DNA from: Alistipes sp.
Lineage (GTDB): Bacteria; Bacteroidota; Bacteroidia; Bacteroidales; Rikenellaceae
NCBI GenBank assembly: GCA_017408825.1
Contig: JAFQTX010000037.1
Location: 62,001 to 126,000 of the forward strand
Length of the DNA stretch: 64,000 bases
Reading direction: 5' to 3'
Shown here: piece by piece, positions 8,237-16,738 of the stretch
How positions within the stretch are numbered: the first letter of the stretch is position 1
Layout of the letters: each line of letters starts with the position of its first letter
The notes under the pieces: generated by a model
Told to the model about the DNA's origin: nothing
The model's input: only the letters and a program-made list of their open reading frames with translations
Database searches by the model: none
Program-made: the position numbers and the translations under genes

Positions 8237-9658
8237 CTACTTAAGCCACTTACGATTTTCAAACTCCCAATCACGATACTCGGGAGCTATATAGATATAC
8301 ATCGACTCAATCTTCTTATCGAGCCACTCACGGAACACCTGCTCGCGTTTGATGTTTAGGGCCATCTCCTCAAGACGTACATAGTCATCCTTGAGCGATG
8401 CAACGTGGGCAGGGATAATCTCTACGAGCTTTACGATCTTACTCATCTGGTTACCCTTAAAGTCCATAGTCTGGAACGAGTCTGACACCTCGCCAACTTT
8501 AAGATCCATAAGAGCGTTATAATCCTCAAGCGCCTTACCACCCTCAAGACCGAAGTCCTCCTTGAGGAAGCGTGTTGCCGTGAGGCGAGCACCATCATAG
8601 ACACCCTGACGTGCCAAGATGTCGTGGTTCGACACAATACCGCCATTCATCTTTGTTGATGCATCGTCCGAGAATTGCATTGCCGCATCCTCAAACGTCA
8701 TAGAGTCGGCACGGATAAGGCGTGCTATGCTATCGAGTTGCTCGGCGGGCTGCAACAACTCCTCACGGGTATACGTAGGGCGCAATAAGATATGACGGCA
8801 GTGATACAACTCACCCTTCTGGTCGATAAGCTCAATAATATGGAAGCCGAACTCCGTCTCCACAATCTCCGAGATCTGTCCTGGTTTCAGCTTCTCGAGG
8901 GCCTCTGCAAAGGGTCGCACATACATCGACGAGGGTGCAGGCTGCATCTCACCACCATAGAGCGCAGCACCATCCATCGAGTACATACGTGCCAGTGTCG
9001 AGAACTTAGTCTCGCCCTTGATGATACGCTCACGCATATCGAGCAGGCGCTCCTTGGTACGCTGCTTAGCCTCGTTCATCGACTGTGGGAACTTGGTGAT
9101 GTGGGCATATACATACTGCTCACCAATCATTGGCAAGCTATCTTTGTCGATGCGGCGGTAGAAACGCTCCACCTCGCCAGGCACGATAGAGACCTTACTC
9201 ACAATCTCGTTCTGCATCCTCTGGGCATATGACTGCTCCTCGTAGCGAGCACGTAGCATCTCACGATAGTTGAACACGGGCATATGCTCACGTGTCTCGA
9301 GAGCCTGAATACCCCCTACCTCGCCGATAACCTGCTGTAGGTAGGCCTCGATGCGTGAGTTCACCTCGTTTTTGTCGATCTCTACCGAGTCGAGTAGTGC
9401 CTGGTTGTAGAGCAACTTCTGCTGAAGCAGTGCCTCAAGTGCCTCGTGCATAGGGTCACGATCCGAGGTGTAGCCCATCTGGCGACGCTGAGCCACGAGA
9501 GCATCGGCATACTCCTTAAGCTCGGAGTGAAGAATTGACGAGCCACCAACAACGGCCACAACCTTGTCGAGCATCACCTGGCGGCGCTGTGCCGAAGCGA
9601 AATAGGCACCTGTTATAACGAGTGCGGCAGTCACCGCAAAAATCACAATCTTACGCAT
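8237..9658 (-). CDS. surA: Periplasmic peptidylprolyl isomerase/chaperone SurA
   Basis: About 473 residues from the ATG at 9658, which is followed by a clear signal peptide (MRKIVIFAVTAALVITGAYFASAQ) and preceded by AAAAAAGAGAT; a longer frame back to 9706 lacks that logic. N-terminal SurA chaperone domain (DKVVAVVGGSSILHSELKEY), then parvulin domains around 175-280 (VYAHITKFP ... GEMQPAPSSMYVRPFAEALEKLKPGQISEIVETEFGFHIIEL) and 285-410 (CRHILLRP ... DDASTKMNGGIVSNHD). It assists folding of outer-membrane beta-barrels in the periplasm. Adjacent genes are OstA-like (downstream) and a PpiC-like lipoprotein (upstream), a coherent outer-membrane biogenesis block. Confidence 0.9.
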   Translation of the reverse strand: MRKIVIFAVTAALVITGAYFASAQRRQVMLDKVVAVVGGSSILHSELKEYADALVAQRRQMGYTSDRDPMHEALEALLQQKLLYNQALLDSVEIDKNEVNSRIEAYLQQVIGEVGGIQALETREHMPVFNYREMLRARYEEQSYAQRMQNEIVSKVSIVPGEVERFYRRIDKDSLPMIGEQYVYAHITKFPQSMNEAKQRTKERLLDMRERIIKGETKFSTLARMYSMDGAALYGGEMQPAPSSMYVRPFAEALEKLKPGQISEIVETEFGFHIIELIDQKGELYHCRHILLRPTYTREELLQPAEQLDSIARLIRADSMTFEDAAMQFSDDASTKMNGGIVSNHDILARQGVYDGARLTATRFLKEDFGLEGGKALEDYNALMDLKVGEVSDSFQTMDFKGNQMSKIVKLVEIIPAHVASLKDDYVRLEEMALNIKREQVFREWLDKKIESMYIYIAPEYRDWEFENRKWLK

Positions 9659-9721
9659 ATATCTCTTTTTTGCTTTATCACAATTATCACTCCCATCTCC
9701 TATCACTCTATTCTCCCGAAC

Positions 9722-11188
9722 TTACTCTTTACTCTGCTCGGTGGTAGCAGCCTCGCTCTTAGTCTCTGTCTTGACCTCGCTCTTGACCTCTGTTTTTGCC
9801 TCGCTCTTTGCTTCAGCCTTAGGCTCTGATGACGGCTCACTCTTGGTCTCCACCGGTGTTGTCTCGGCCTTTACCTCGACCTTAGGCTCGGTGGTTACCT
9901 CAGCTCCATCTGCGGTGCTATCTTCGCTCTGTGTCTGCACAGGCTTCTGCTCCGACTTAGTGCTATCGTCACTCTTAGCGGCAGACTCTTTCGAGGAGTT
10001 ATCCTCGCCATTTGCAGGCTTCTCACTCCTCTGCTCCGATTTTGTATTCTCAGATCTCTTATCATCTGCGCTCTTATCCTCCGCCTTCTTATCCACCTTC
10101 TTCTCTTCCTCTCTGTCGTCAGCTCCCTTGTCAGCTCCCTTCTCCCCCTCTTTGCTGCTCTTCTTGGTGGTAGACTCATCACCATTCTCCTTTGTCTGCT
10201 CCTCCTCTCGCTTCCTCTTTTTTGAGTCTACATCCTCCTCTTGTGCTACATCTTGGGCCTCACCCAACACTACATCCTTGCTGTTGATATTTGGGCGGTG
10301 GCTCATAGCATCGAGCAACGAGGCGTCGTCCACCTCAACACGACCGCTCTCGATAGCCTCATACTTGAGCTCTTTCTCGTAGCGGCGGATAATCTCGGCA
10401 CTGCGCTCGGCATATAGCATACGACGAATATCCTCCTCGACACACTCCAACGGTATTAGCTCGCCCTCACGCACAACATCGACGATGACAAAGTAGAACA
10501 CAACGTCATCGGCACGCATACTCTGCACCTTATTTTTGTTTAGGAAGTTGTTGTAGGAGCGTGTACGCACCGTAGGCAGATAGCTCAAAAAGTCGGAGAA
10601 TGTCACCCACTCTGCCGTAAGATCAGTAACCTGCAACGAGTGCTTCTCGGCAAAGGCTGTAAGCTCCTGCTTATCATCCACCGAGATACTCCTCATCGCA
10701 TCGCTCAGCGCCGTGCGGTTGCGGAAATCCTCCGACACACGCACAATCACACCACGCACCTTGTCGTGGTCGAGCACGAACTGAGATGAGTTGGTGCGGT
10801 AGTGCGACATAATCTGGCGCTCGGTAACCTCGGTATCGAGCTCCTTATCGACATAGTACTGGTCGAGCTGACGCATAATCAGCGACTGGCGATAGCCCTC
10901 AACAAGACGATCAATATCCTCGTGCGACGATAGCACCTCGTCGGCACGTGCGAGCTTAAGCTGATCGAGCACCCAATTGTCGGTGTACATACGCACAAAC
11001 GTAGTGCTGTCGGCACCCGAATAGTTTAGGGGCATATTCTCAAGTATCTCACCGAGCATCAGCTCTTTATCGTCTACCGTAGCTATAACACGCTTATCTG
11101 CGGAACCTCCCGAGAAGGCACCGCCACCGCTACACGCCACAAGCATCGTTGCAGCAGCGAGCAAAACTATGTAAAAGGCTCTGTTCAT
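9722..11188 (-). CDS. PpiC/SurA-like lipoprotein with long Lys/Glu/Ser-rich C-terminal tail
   Basis: About 488 residues from the ATG at 11188. Signal peptide with lipobox ATMLVAC, so a lipoprotein. Residues ~35-300 resemble a SurA-type N-terminal domain and a peptidylprolyl isomerase region (VIATVDDKELMLGEILENMP ...), but the canonical parvulin motifs are weak, so enzymatic activity is doubtful. The last ~190 residues are unstructured and highly charged, with alternating PKAEAKSEAK-type runs and SKKRKREEE, unusual for a periplasmic protein. It sits upstream of surA in the same operon and is likely an outer-membrane folding factor. Confidence 0.75.
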   Translation of the reverse strand: MNRAFYIVLLAAATMLVACSGGGAFSGGSADKRVIATVDDKELMLGEILENMPLNYSGADSTTFVRMYTDNWVLDQLKLARADEVLSSHEDIDRLVEGYRQSLIMRQLDQYYVDKELDTEVTERQIMSHYRTNSSQFVLDHDKVRGVIVRVSEDFRNRTALSDAMRSISVDDKQELTAFAEKHSLQVTDLTAEWVTFSDFLSYLPTVRTRSYNNFLNKNKVQSMRADDVVFYFVIVDVVREGELIPLECVEEDIRRMLYAERSAEIIRRYEKELKYEAIESGRVEVDDASLLDAMSHRPNINSKDVVLGEAQDVAQEEDVDSKKRKREEEQTKENGDESTTKKSSKEGEKGADKGADDREEEKKVDKKAEDKSADDKRSENTKSEQRSEKPANGEDNSSKESAAKSDDSTKSEQKPVQTQSEDSTADGAEVTTEPKVEVKAETTPVETKSEPSSEPKAEAKSEAKTEVKSEVKTETKSEAATTEQSKE

Positions 11189-11287
11189 ATTCAATTTGCA
11201 AATATACAATTTTTCTGACGAATAAACGTATCTTCAAAGAAGATTATTGCAAAAACGGGCAAAATAGGGGGCATTATAGGAGTTTGC

Positions 11288-11525
11288 TTAAAGAGTGGTT
11301 CGCACCTAAAGGTGCTAAAGGGTAGTTCGCCCGCTGCTGGCGGGCTGAAGGGTAGAGCGCAAGCTAATGCTTGCTAAAGAGTAGTGCGCCCGCCACGGCG
11401 GGCTAAAGGGGAAACGCGCTAAAAACCCTTTAGCAAACTTGTTTGCGACCTACCCTTTAGCAAGCGTCAGCTTGCGAACAACCCTTTCAACTACCCTTTA
11501 GCACCTTTAGGTGCGAACAACCCAG
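11288..11525. repeat. Mini-hairpin array, four forward and three reverse units
   Basis: Fills most of the gene-free stretch 11189-11596. Forward units have stems GCACC-TAAA-GGTGC, GCCCGCtgctgGCGGGC, GCAAGC-TAAT-GCTTGC and GCCCGCcacgGCGGGC, each followed by GCTAAAGGGTAG or a close variant. After 11415 the units run in reverse (CTACCCTTTAGC before GCAAACttgTTTGC, GCAAGCgtcaGCTTGC, GCACCtttaGGTGC). The whole block is therefore also one large inverted repeat. Stem sequences differ while complementarity is kept. Confidence 0.85.
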
Positions 11526-11542
11526 CCCAACCAAAACAAAAA

Positions 11543-11574
11543 GGAGGTGACTAAAAAGTTAATTAGCCACCTCC
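11543..11574 (-). terminator. GGAGGTG hairpin, third copy, after the relA/spoT homologue
   Basis: GGAGGTGACTAA / TTAGCCACCTCC stem around AAAAGTTA (one mismatch), 23 bp beyond the RSH gene stop. The same hairpin occurs at 26255-26288 and, inverted, at 62584-62619. Read on the minus strand it is followed by TTTTTGTTTT, so it should work as a terminator. Confidence 0.7.
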
Positions 11575-11596
11575 GTTTTGTTATAATTTTACACCT

Positions 11597-13477
11597 TTAG
11601 TTCTTTACCACGTCGAGTCGTGTAACCTCGTCAATACCATCAATATGCGAGATACTATCCATAGCCTGCTGAAGCTCGTGGAGCGAGTGCACCGCAAAGT
11701 CGATAGTACAGATGGCAATACGGTCGATATTCTCGGTTGTCAGCGCCGACATTGTAAGGTGCAACTTATCGGTGATGCAGTCGATCAAATCGCTCATAAG
11801 ATGGTAGCGGTCGATACCCTTGATGCGGATGCGCACAGGGTACAAGAATGCCTCGTTCTCGGGGAAGTTCTTAGCCAGAATAGAGTCGCCGTGCTGCGAA
11901 GCCAGACGTATCGCATTTGGGCAATCACGCTTATGCAGTGTTATAGTGCCGTCCGCAGCCTTAAAGCCTATAACCTCGTCGCCAGGCAGTGGATGACACC
12001 TCTCGCATCGCTCATACTCAAGGCGAGGCTTGGTGGCAAAATATCCACGCAGGTAACGCTTTGCACGATAGGTAGATACGTGCTCAAGCCACTCCATCTC
12101 AGGCTGAGCATCCTCCGCCGTACCGATCTCCACACAGTCACCACGCTGAAGCACCGTACGCAACGACGACAGTTTGCCATTGATACGTGCATATACCGCC
12201 TGAGCACCCACCTTACTATGAATCTCAAAGGCAAAGTCGAGAGCCGTAGCGCCCTTAGGTAAAATCACACCACGACCCTTAGGCGTAAAGACCATAATAT
12301 CGTCGTTATAGAAGTTGAGCGTCACGCCATCCATAAACTCCATACCGTGGCTATCGTTGGCCACCTCCTGAAGAATCTCCTTAAACTTCTCCAACCACGC
12401 CTTAACATTATCCTCCGTACGCTCGGCAGCACATCCGAGGCGTGAGTTACGCACCATACGCTCCGACGAGATATGCACCTCCTCCCAGATGCCCTGCTCG
12501 CTGAGTAGCTTGACGTGGAAACTCTGGTAACCATTCTCCTTGGGAGCATCGATATAGTTGGCCACACTGCCGGGCTTCTCCTTGAAATAGTCGGTCAGCG
12601 CTGAGTAGATATGAAGGCTCATAGTCTTCTCGCTACGACCCACAGTATCAGGATAGATAATACGTATGTAGTGCTTGCCATCAACGTGTTTGATGTCGCA
12701 ACCCTTCGACTGCATTTTACGCCAGATGCTATATGGCTGACGATAGCGAATCTCGGTGCGAGCATCCAAATTAGCCGAGGCGAGGATCTCGGCTATCTTT
12801 GCCGTGAAGCGTTCAAGACGCTCACGGTCGGCCATACGCTCCTCGCTGAGCATACGTGCCACATCGGCATAGTCACGAGGACAGCGATAGCGGAACGATA
12901 GATTTTCGAGCTCGGTCTTAATATGATATAGTCCTAAGCGGTTGGCCAGTGGAGCGTAAAAGTAGTCGGTCTCACCAGCAATCTTCATCTGCTTATCGGC
13001 ACGCATACTATCTAACGTACGCATATTGTGCAGACGGTCGGCAAGTTTGATTAGCAGCGCACGTATATCGTAATGCACCGACTCGAGTATCTGGCGATAG
13101 TTATCCACCTGTTTAGAGTGCTCGTAGCTATCCTTCTTACGCTTAGTCACAGTATCGACAAGAAAGGCTACGTCGTCGCCAAAGTGTTCACGAATATCCT
13201 CGACAGTATAGTCTGTATCCTCGACCACATCGTGGAGAAAGGCCGAAATTATAGGATTATCGCCCAACTCAAGCTCACGTGCGACAATCGTTGCCACAGC
13301 TATCGGATGCATAATGAATGGCTCACCGCTCTTGCGTTTCTGCTCCTTATGAGCCTCTCGTGCAAGCTCAAAGGCTCGACGCATACGCTGAACCTCGTCG
13401 CTGGTGGCTCGCTCCGAGAGATAGTTGAACAGTAGCTCGGCGCTACGCTCAATACGGGCTTCATAATTCTCTTTCAT
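11597..13477 (-). CDS. RelA/SpoT homologue (RSH): HD hydrolase, divergent synthetase domain, TGS, ACT
   Basis: 626 residues, shorter than the usual ~740 of long RSH enzymes. The HD hydrolase domain is intact (MHPIA His57, LHDVVEDT 81-88, RLHNMRTL). In the synthetase region the expected motifs are altered: RQPYSIWRKM lacks the RPKHxYS lysine spacing, and EVHISSERMVRNSRLGCAAERT stands where EVQIRTxxMHxxAExGxAAHW is expected, losing conserved Arg and His. The TGS domain (~385-445, MVFTPKGRGVILPKGATALDFAFEIHSKVG) and a C-terminal ACT domain (~555-626) follow. Most likely this is a ppGpp hydrolase with weak or no synthesis; that is inferred from residues. It ends in a GGAGGTG hairpin terminator. 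Confidence 0.85.
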   Translation of the reverse strand: MKENYEARIERSAELLFNYLSERATSDEVQRMRRAFELAREAHKEQKRKSGEPFIMHPIAVATIVARELELGDNPIISAFLHDVVEDTDYTVEDIREHFGDDVAFLVDTVTKRKKDSYEHSKQVDNYRQILESVHYDIRALLIKLADRLHNMRTLDSMRADKQMKIAGETDYFYAPLANRLGLYHIKTELENLSFRYRCPRDYADVARMLSEERMADRERLERFTAKIAEILASANLDARTEIRYRQPYSIWRKMQSKGCDIKHVDGKHYIRIIYPDTVGRSEKTMSLHIYSALTDYFKEKPGSVANYIDAPKENGYQSFHVKLLSEQGIWEEVHISSERMVRNSRLGCAAERTEDNVKAWLEKFKEILQEVANDSHGMEFMDGVTLNFYNDDIMVFTPKGRGVILPKGATALDFAFEIHSKVGAQAVYARINGKLSSLRTVLQRGDCVEIGTAEDAQPEMEWLEHVSTYRAKRYLRGYFATKPRLEYERCERCHPLPGDEVIGFKAADGTITLHKRDCPNAIRLASQHGDSILAKNFPENEAFLYPVRIRIKGIDRYHLMSDLIDCITDKLHLTMSALTTENIDRIAICTIDFAVHSLHELQQAMDSISHIDGIDEVTRLDVVKN

Positions 13478-13600
13478 AATTCGTAGGACTTATGTGCAAA
13501 CATAGGTATAAGAAATGAGGTTTCTCGGCTCGAGCGGCTCTATCAGCAGATGAGGGTTAGAGTAGAAGAACCATCATTATGATTGCAAATATACAAAATA

Positions 13601-13632
13601 TTTGTCATTATTCACTATTTTTAATATCTTTG
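13601..13632 (+). promoter_or_regulatory. Bacteroidota-type promoter for the 556-residue lipoprotein
   Basis: TTTG at 13601-13604 and TATCTTTG at 13625-13632, 20 bp apart, 29 bp before the start codon. Confidence 0.7.
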
Positions 13633-13661
13633 TCGATGGTTAATGAATAAAGAGCAACAAA

Positions 13662-15332
13662 ATGAGACTATTTTTACAGAGCATCCTAACATTTACAACA
13701 CTCGTGCTATGCCTATCGTGCAACACAGATGAGCCTACGGGCGATACCCCAACGCCTAATGATAAGGTTGAAGGCGTGATACGTTTCTCGGATGAGAGAT
13801 CATCGCAAAGAGCACTAAGTCTAAACATCATCAGCGACGACCCCGATATGGAGTATATCATACTCTTGGCACAGAAGAAGCACTTCATACTCAACGAAAT
13901 AGACTCACAGAAGAAGTTGGTGGAGGATGACTACTTCTATGTCCAAAGTCTTGCCAATCAATACAACATAGAGGTACGCGATTTCCTCCAACAGATGGGC
14001 TGGCTCGTCAAGGGCAATAAGATGGGTTATAGCGCTATGGGCCTCTATCCCGATACCGAGTATGTTGTCTACTGCTACGGTGTAGAGTTCACCGACGAGG
14101 GCTACGAGGCAACGACCGAGATCTTCTACGACATAATCAAGACCGCAGGACCTGTGGCTAAGCAGGTAGAGTTTGACATCACCTGCACCATAGATGGCAA
14201 CCTTGTGGATGTATCGATCGACCCTAATGACTACGACGGCTACTACTTTTACCTCATCGTGCCCGAGACTTGGCGAGAGTATATTTCTGAGGGTGAAGAG
14301 ATGGATAGTACTCACATCGAGATGCTTAGCAACATCACCTTTGATAGGTTCAACCAGTGGCAAAATATTGATGGCACCCCCATTGAGCAGTTCTGCTTCC
14401 AGGGTCAGCACATCCACTCAGAGCGTTTAGAGCCTAACACCAACTATATGGTGGTAGCTTTCGCCGTAAGCGACGACACCACCCCATTGCTATGCTCTGT
14501 ACCAGCGGTTAAGCACTTCACCTCTGGCGACTATGCCAAGACCTCACTAAAGCTCGATATCGAGGTTACGGATATTACGCCGTATAGTGCCAACCTTAAC
14601 TTAAGACCATCGAATAATAGCGAAGAGTATACCTGTATATTCATTGCCAAATCGCAGCTTCCGCTTGTAGATAGCGACTACCAGCTGATGAAGGCCCTTG
14701 CGAATGGCTTCCAGCCATCAATATTTACCGGTCCGATTAAGAACGAGTATCTTGGACCACTAATGCCACAGACAGAGTATGTGGTGCTGGCCTTTGGTCT
14801 CGATGGTAACATCCCCACTACCGACCTCTATCAGGTACATTTTAGCTCGCTGGAGGCGACAGATGGCGCAACACAGATTACAGATATTGAGCTTATCAAG
14901 CTCTTTGACGCTGAGGATATTATCGCCATCGACCCAAGCTATCGTAGGAAGTTGGGCGACTGTGAGTGTGTAGCCATAGTCGAGGCTACGACCAATGAGC
15001 CCTGCGACAAGCTCTACTTCTGGTGGTACGAGGAGTGGATGAAGGTTGGGTATAGCGAAGAGGCATTTCTGGAGGATTTGTTGATGTATTCTTATGCCAA
15101 CAACCCAGAGATTATGGATATGTACTACAGTATGGGAAATGACGACCTATTCTTCTTTGCCGGCATTGCAGAGGATGAGAAGGGAAATCTCGGCGATATA
15201 TACTACGGCGATGCATTTGTTGTTAGCAGGGATATGGTAAGCCCCGCAGATGAGTTCTTCTCATATGTCACCTCAAATGACGAGGCTACACCAACAACCT
15301 CAAGCCTAAGAGTCGTTGGTATCCGTCGCTAA
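13662..15332 (+). CDS. Surface or periplasmic lipoprotein with repeated beta-sandwich domains, function unknown
   Basis: 556 residues. Signal peptide with lipobox LCLSC, then a short acidic/proline linker. Three internal units share the pattern (M/L)xPxTEYVVxxxG (LYPDTEYVVYCYGVEF, LEPNTNYMVVAFAVS, LMPQTEYVVLAFGLD), typical of fibronectin type III-like folds in Bacteroidales lipoproteins. The region between them begins with strand pairs such as LKLDIEVTDITPYSANLNLRP. No catalytic motif or named family is recognised. It has its own promoter and lies 21 nt before the threonine aldolase gene. Confidence 0.75.
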   Translation: MRLFLQSILTFTTLVLCLSCNTDEPTGDTPTPNDKVEGVIRFSDERSSQRALSLNIISDDPDMEYIILLAQKKHFILNEIDSQKKLVEDDYFYVQSLANQYNIEVRDFLQQMGWLVKGNKMGYSAMGLYPDTEYVVYCYGVEFTDEGYEATTEIFYDIIKTAGPVAKQVEFDITCTIDGNLVDVSIDPNDYDGYYFYLIVPETWREYISEGEEMDSTHIEMLSNITFDRFNQWQNIDGTPIEQFCFQGQHIHSERLEPNTNYMVVAFAVSDDTTPLLCSVPAVKHFTSGDYAKTSLKLDIEVTDITPYSANLNLRPSNNSEEYTCIFIAKSQLPLVDSDYQLMKALANGFQPSIFTGPIKNEYLGPLMPQTEYVVLAFGLDGNIPTTDLYQVHFSSLEATDGATQITDIELIKLFDAEDIIAIDPSYRRKLGDCECVAIVEATTNEPCDKLYFWWYEEWMKVGYSEEAFLEDLLMYSYANNPEIMDMYYSMGNDDLFFFAGIAEDEKGNLGDIYYGDAFVVSRDMVSPADEFFSYVTSNDEATPTTSSLRVVGIRR

Positions 15333-15353
15333 TCACTCATCGAACAGCAGGCT

Positions 15354-16400
15354 ATGATACGCTTTGATTCGGACTATATGGCGGGTGCGCACCCAGAGGT
15401 TATGGAGGCCTTGGTGCGCACCAACCTTGAGCTTACGGCAGGCTATGGCAACGACCCCTACACCTCTGAGGCTCGTGAGCTTATACGCAAGGCCACGGGT
15501 AATGCCGATGCCGAGGTTATGTTCTTAGTGGGTGGCACACAGACAAATGCTACGGTCATCGACGGCCTCCTTGCTCGCCACGAGGGTGTGCTGGCGGCCG
15601 AGAGCGGTCATATCGCCGTACACGAGTCGGGCGCTATCGAGGCTTCGAGACATAAGGTGCTCACACTACCCCACCACGAAGGTAAGGTTAAGGCTGAGGA
15701 TGTCGAGTGCTACATCGCAGAGTTTTATGCCGATGAGACCTATCAACATATGGTAGCTCCCGGCATGCTCTACATATCGCAGCCTACGGAGTATGGCACC
15801 ATCTATTCGCTCGAGGAGCTCGCTGCGCTCAGCGAGGTATGCCACAACCACAATATACCACTATACGTCGATGGCGCACGCCTTGGCTATGCGCTGGCAG
15901 CCGAAGATGCCGACTTCACGCTTGAGGCGCTATCACGCCTTGCCGATGTATTCTATATCGGTGGCACTAAGGTGGGTACACTCTTTGGCGAGGCCGTGGT
16001 GGTAAACAACCGCTCACTGCTTAAGAACCTCTTTCCGCTTGTTAAGCAGCACGGCGCACTGCTGGCTAAGGGACGACTACTCGGCGTGCAGTTCGCCACA
16101 CTCTTTGGCGATGGTCTCTATGAGCGTATCGGCGCACATGGAGTACGTCTTGCTATGCGCATCCGCAAGGCCTTTGCCAAGGCGGGCTATGAGCCTATCA
16201 TCAACTCAACGACAAATCAGCAGTTCTTCCAGCTGCCCAACACGCTCATAGATAGCCTACGCCGTGAGGCCTCGTTCGACTACTGGGGTCCTCGTGGCAC
16301 GACGGAGAGCACCGTGAGGTTTGTCACCAGCTGGTCCACCACGGACGAGGATGTTGATAGATTGGAGAGGCTACTCGACAAAGAGAGACGGAGAGAATAG
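15354..16400 (+). CDS. ltaE: Low-specificity L-threonine aldolase
   Basis: 348 residues, fold type I PLP enzyme of the threonine aldolase/beta-eliminating lyase family. It cleaves L-threonine or allo-threonine to glycine and acetaldehyde in the cytoplasm. Visible motifs: start FDSDYMAGAHPEVMEAL, LVGGTQTNATVI (cofactor phosphate region), IPLYVDGARLGYAL (Asp holding the PLP nitrogen) and IGGTKVGTLFGEA with the Schiff-base Lys. Length is normal. It follows the lipoprotein gene closely but is probably an independent metabolic gene. Its 3' end borders a repeat module that belongs to the opposite-strand gene. Confidence 0.9.
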   Translation: MIRFDSDYMAGAHPEVMEALVRTNLELTAGYGNDPYTSEARELIRKATGNADAEVMFLVGGTQTNATVIDGLLARHEGVLAAESGHIAVHESGAIEASRHKVLTLPHHEGKVKAEDVECYIAEFYADETYQHMVAPGMLYISQPTEYGTIYSLEELAALSEVCHNHNIPLYVDGARLGYALAAEDADFTLEALSRLADVFYIGGTKVGTLFGEAVVVNNRSLLKNLFPLVKQHGALLAKGRLLGVQFATLFGDGLYERIGAHGVRLAMRIRKAFAKAGYEPIINSTTNQQFFQLPNTLIDSLRREASFDYWGPRGTTESTVRFVTSWSTTDEDVDRLERLLDKERRRE

Positions 16401-16738
16401 GACAATTAAGACCTTTAGGACCATTAGGACAATTATGATGGTTGCGGCCGAGAGCTCCAACGGCCGAGACAATGGCGATACCCGACCTCGTAATGGTCCT
16501 AAAGGTCTTAATGGTCCTAAACTGGGGATACTGGGGATGCTGGGGATACTGGGGATACTGGGGAATTTAAGGTTAATAATCCCCATCTTCCCTAAACCAA
16601 CTCCGACCCAATTTTCGATTAAAAGGCAGCAGATACAACGCTCGGCAAAAATGCCACCGATGGGTAGTACTTGACGTACGTCCCATTGGTGGCATTTTTT
16701 GTTAGCGGCAGTAGATGTCTGCCTTATAATCGAAAATT
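16398..16738 (-). repeat. Composite stop-codon repeat module, copy A (after rluB)
   Basis: Read from the rluB stop on the minus strand. First, a nested palindrome whose outer arms are AATTTTCGATTA (16610-16621) and TAATCGAAAATT (16727-16738), with inner arms TGCCACCGATGGG / CCCATTGGTGGCA; its outer arm overlaps the rluB stop codon. Then a C-rich strip, a GGGG array of period 9 (16521-16564, five G4 tracts), and 9-bp TAATGGTCC-type repeats on both sides of a CGGCCGAGA-containing centre, in inverted orientation. No credible gene lies inside. Confidence 0.85.

Noticed and set aside
16321-16674. Possible 117-residue plus-strand protein after the threonine aldolase
   Set aside because: It begins inside the aldolase gene in another frame and runs through repeat module A; no conserved domain.
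16398-16738. CRISPR array as explanation for the periodic repeats
   Set aside because: Units are 9 bp with no unique spacers and no cas genes; the mini-hairpin arrays also lack constant repeats of 25-40 bp.
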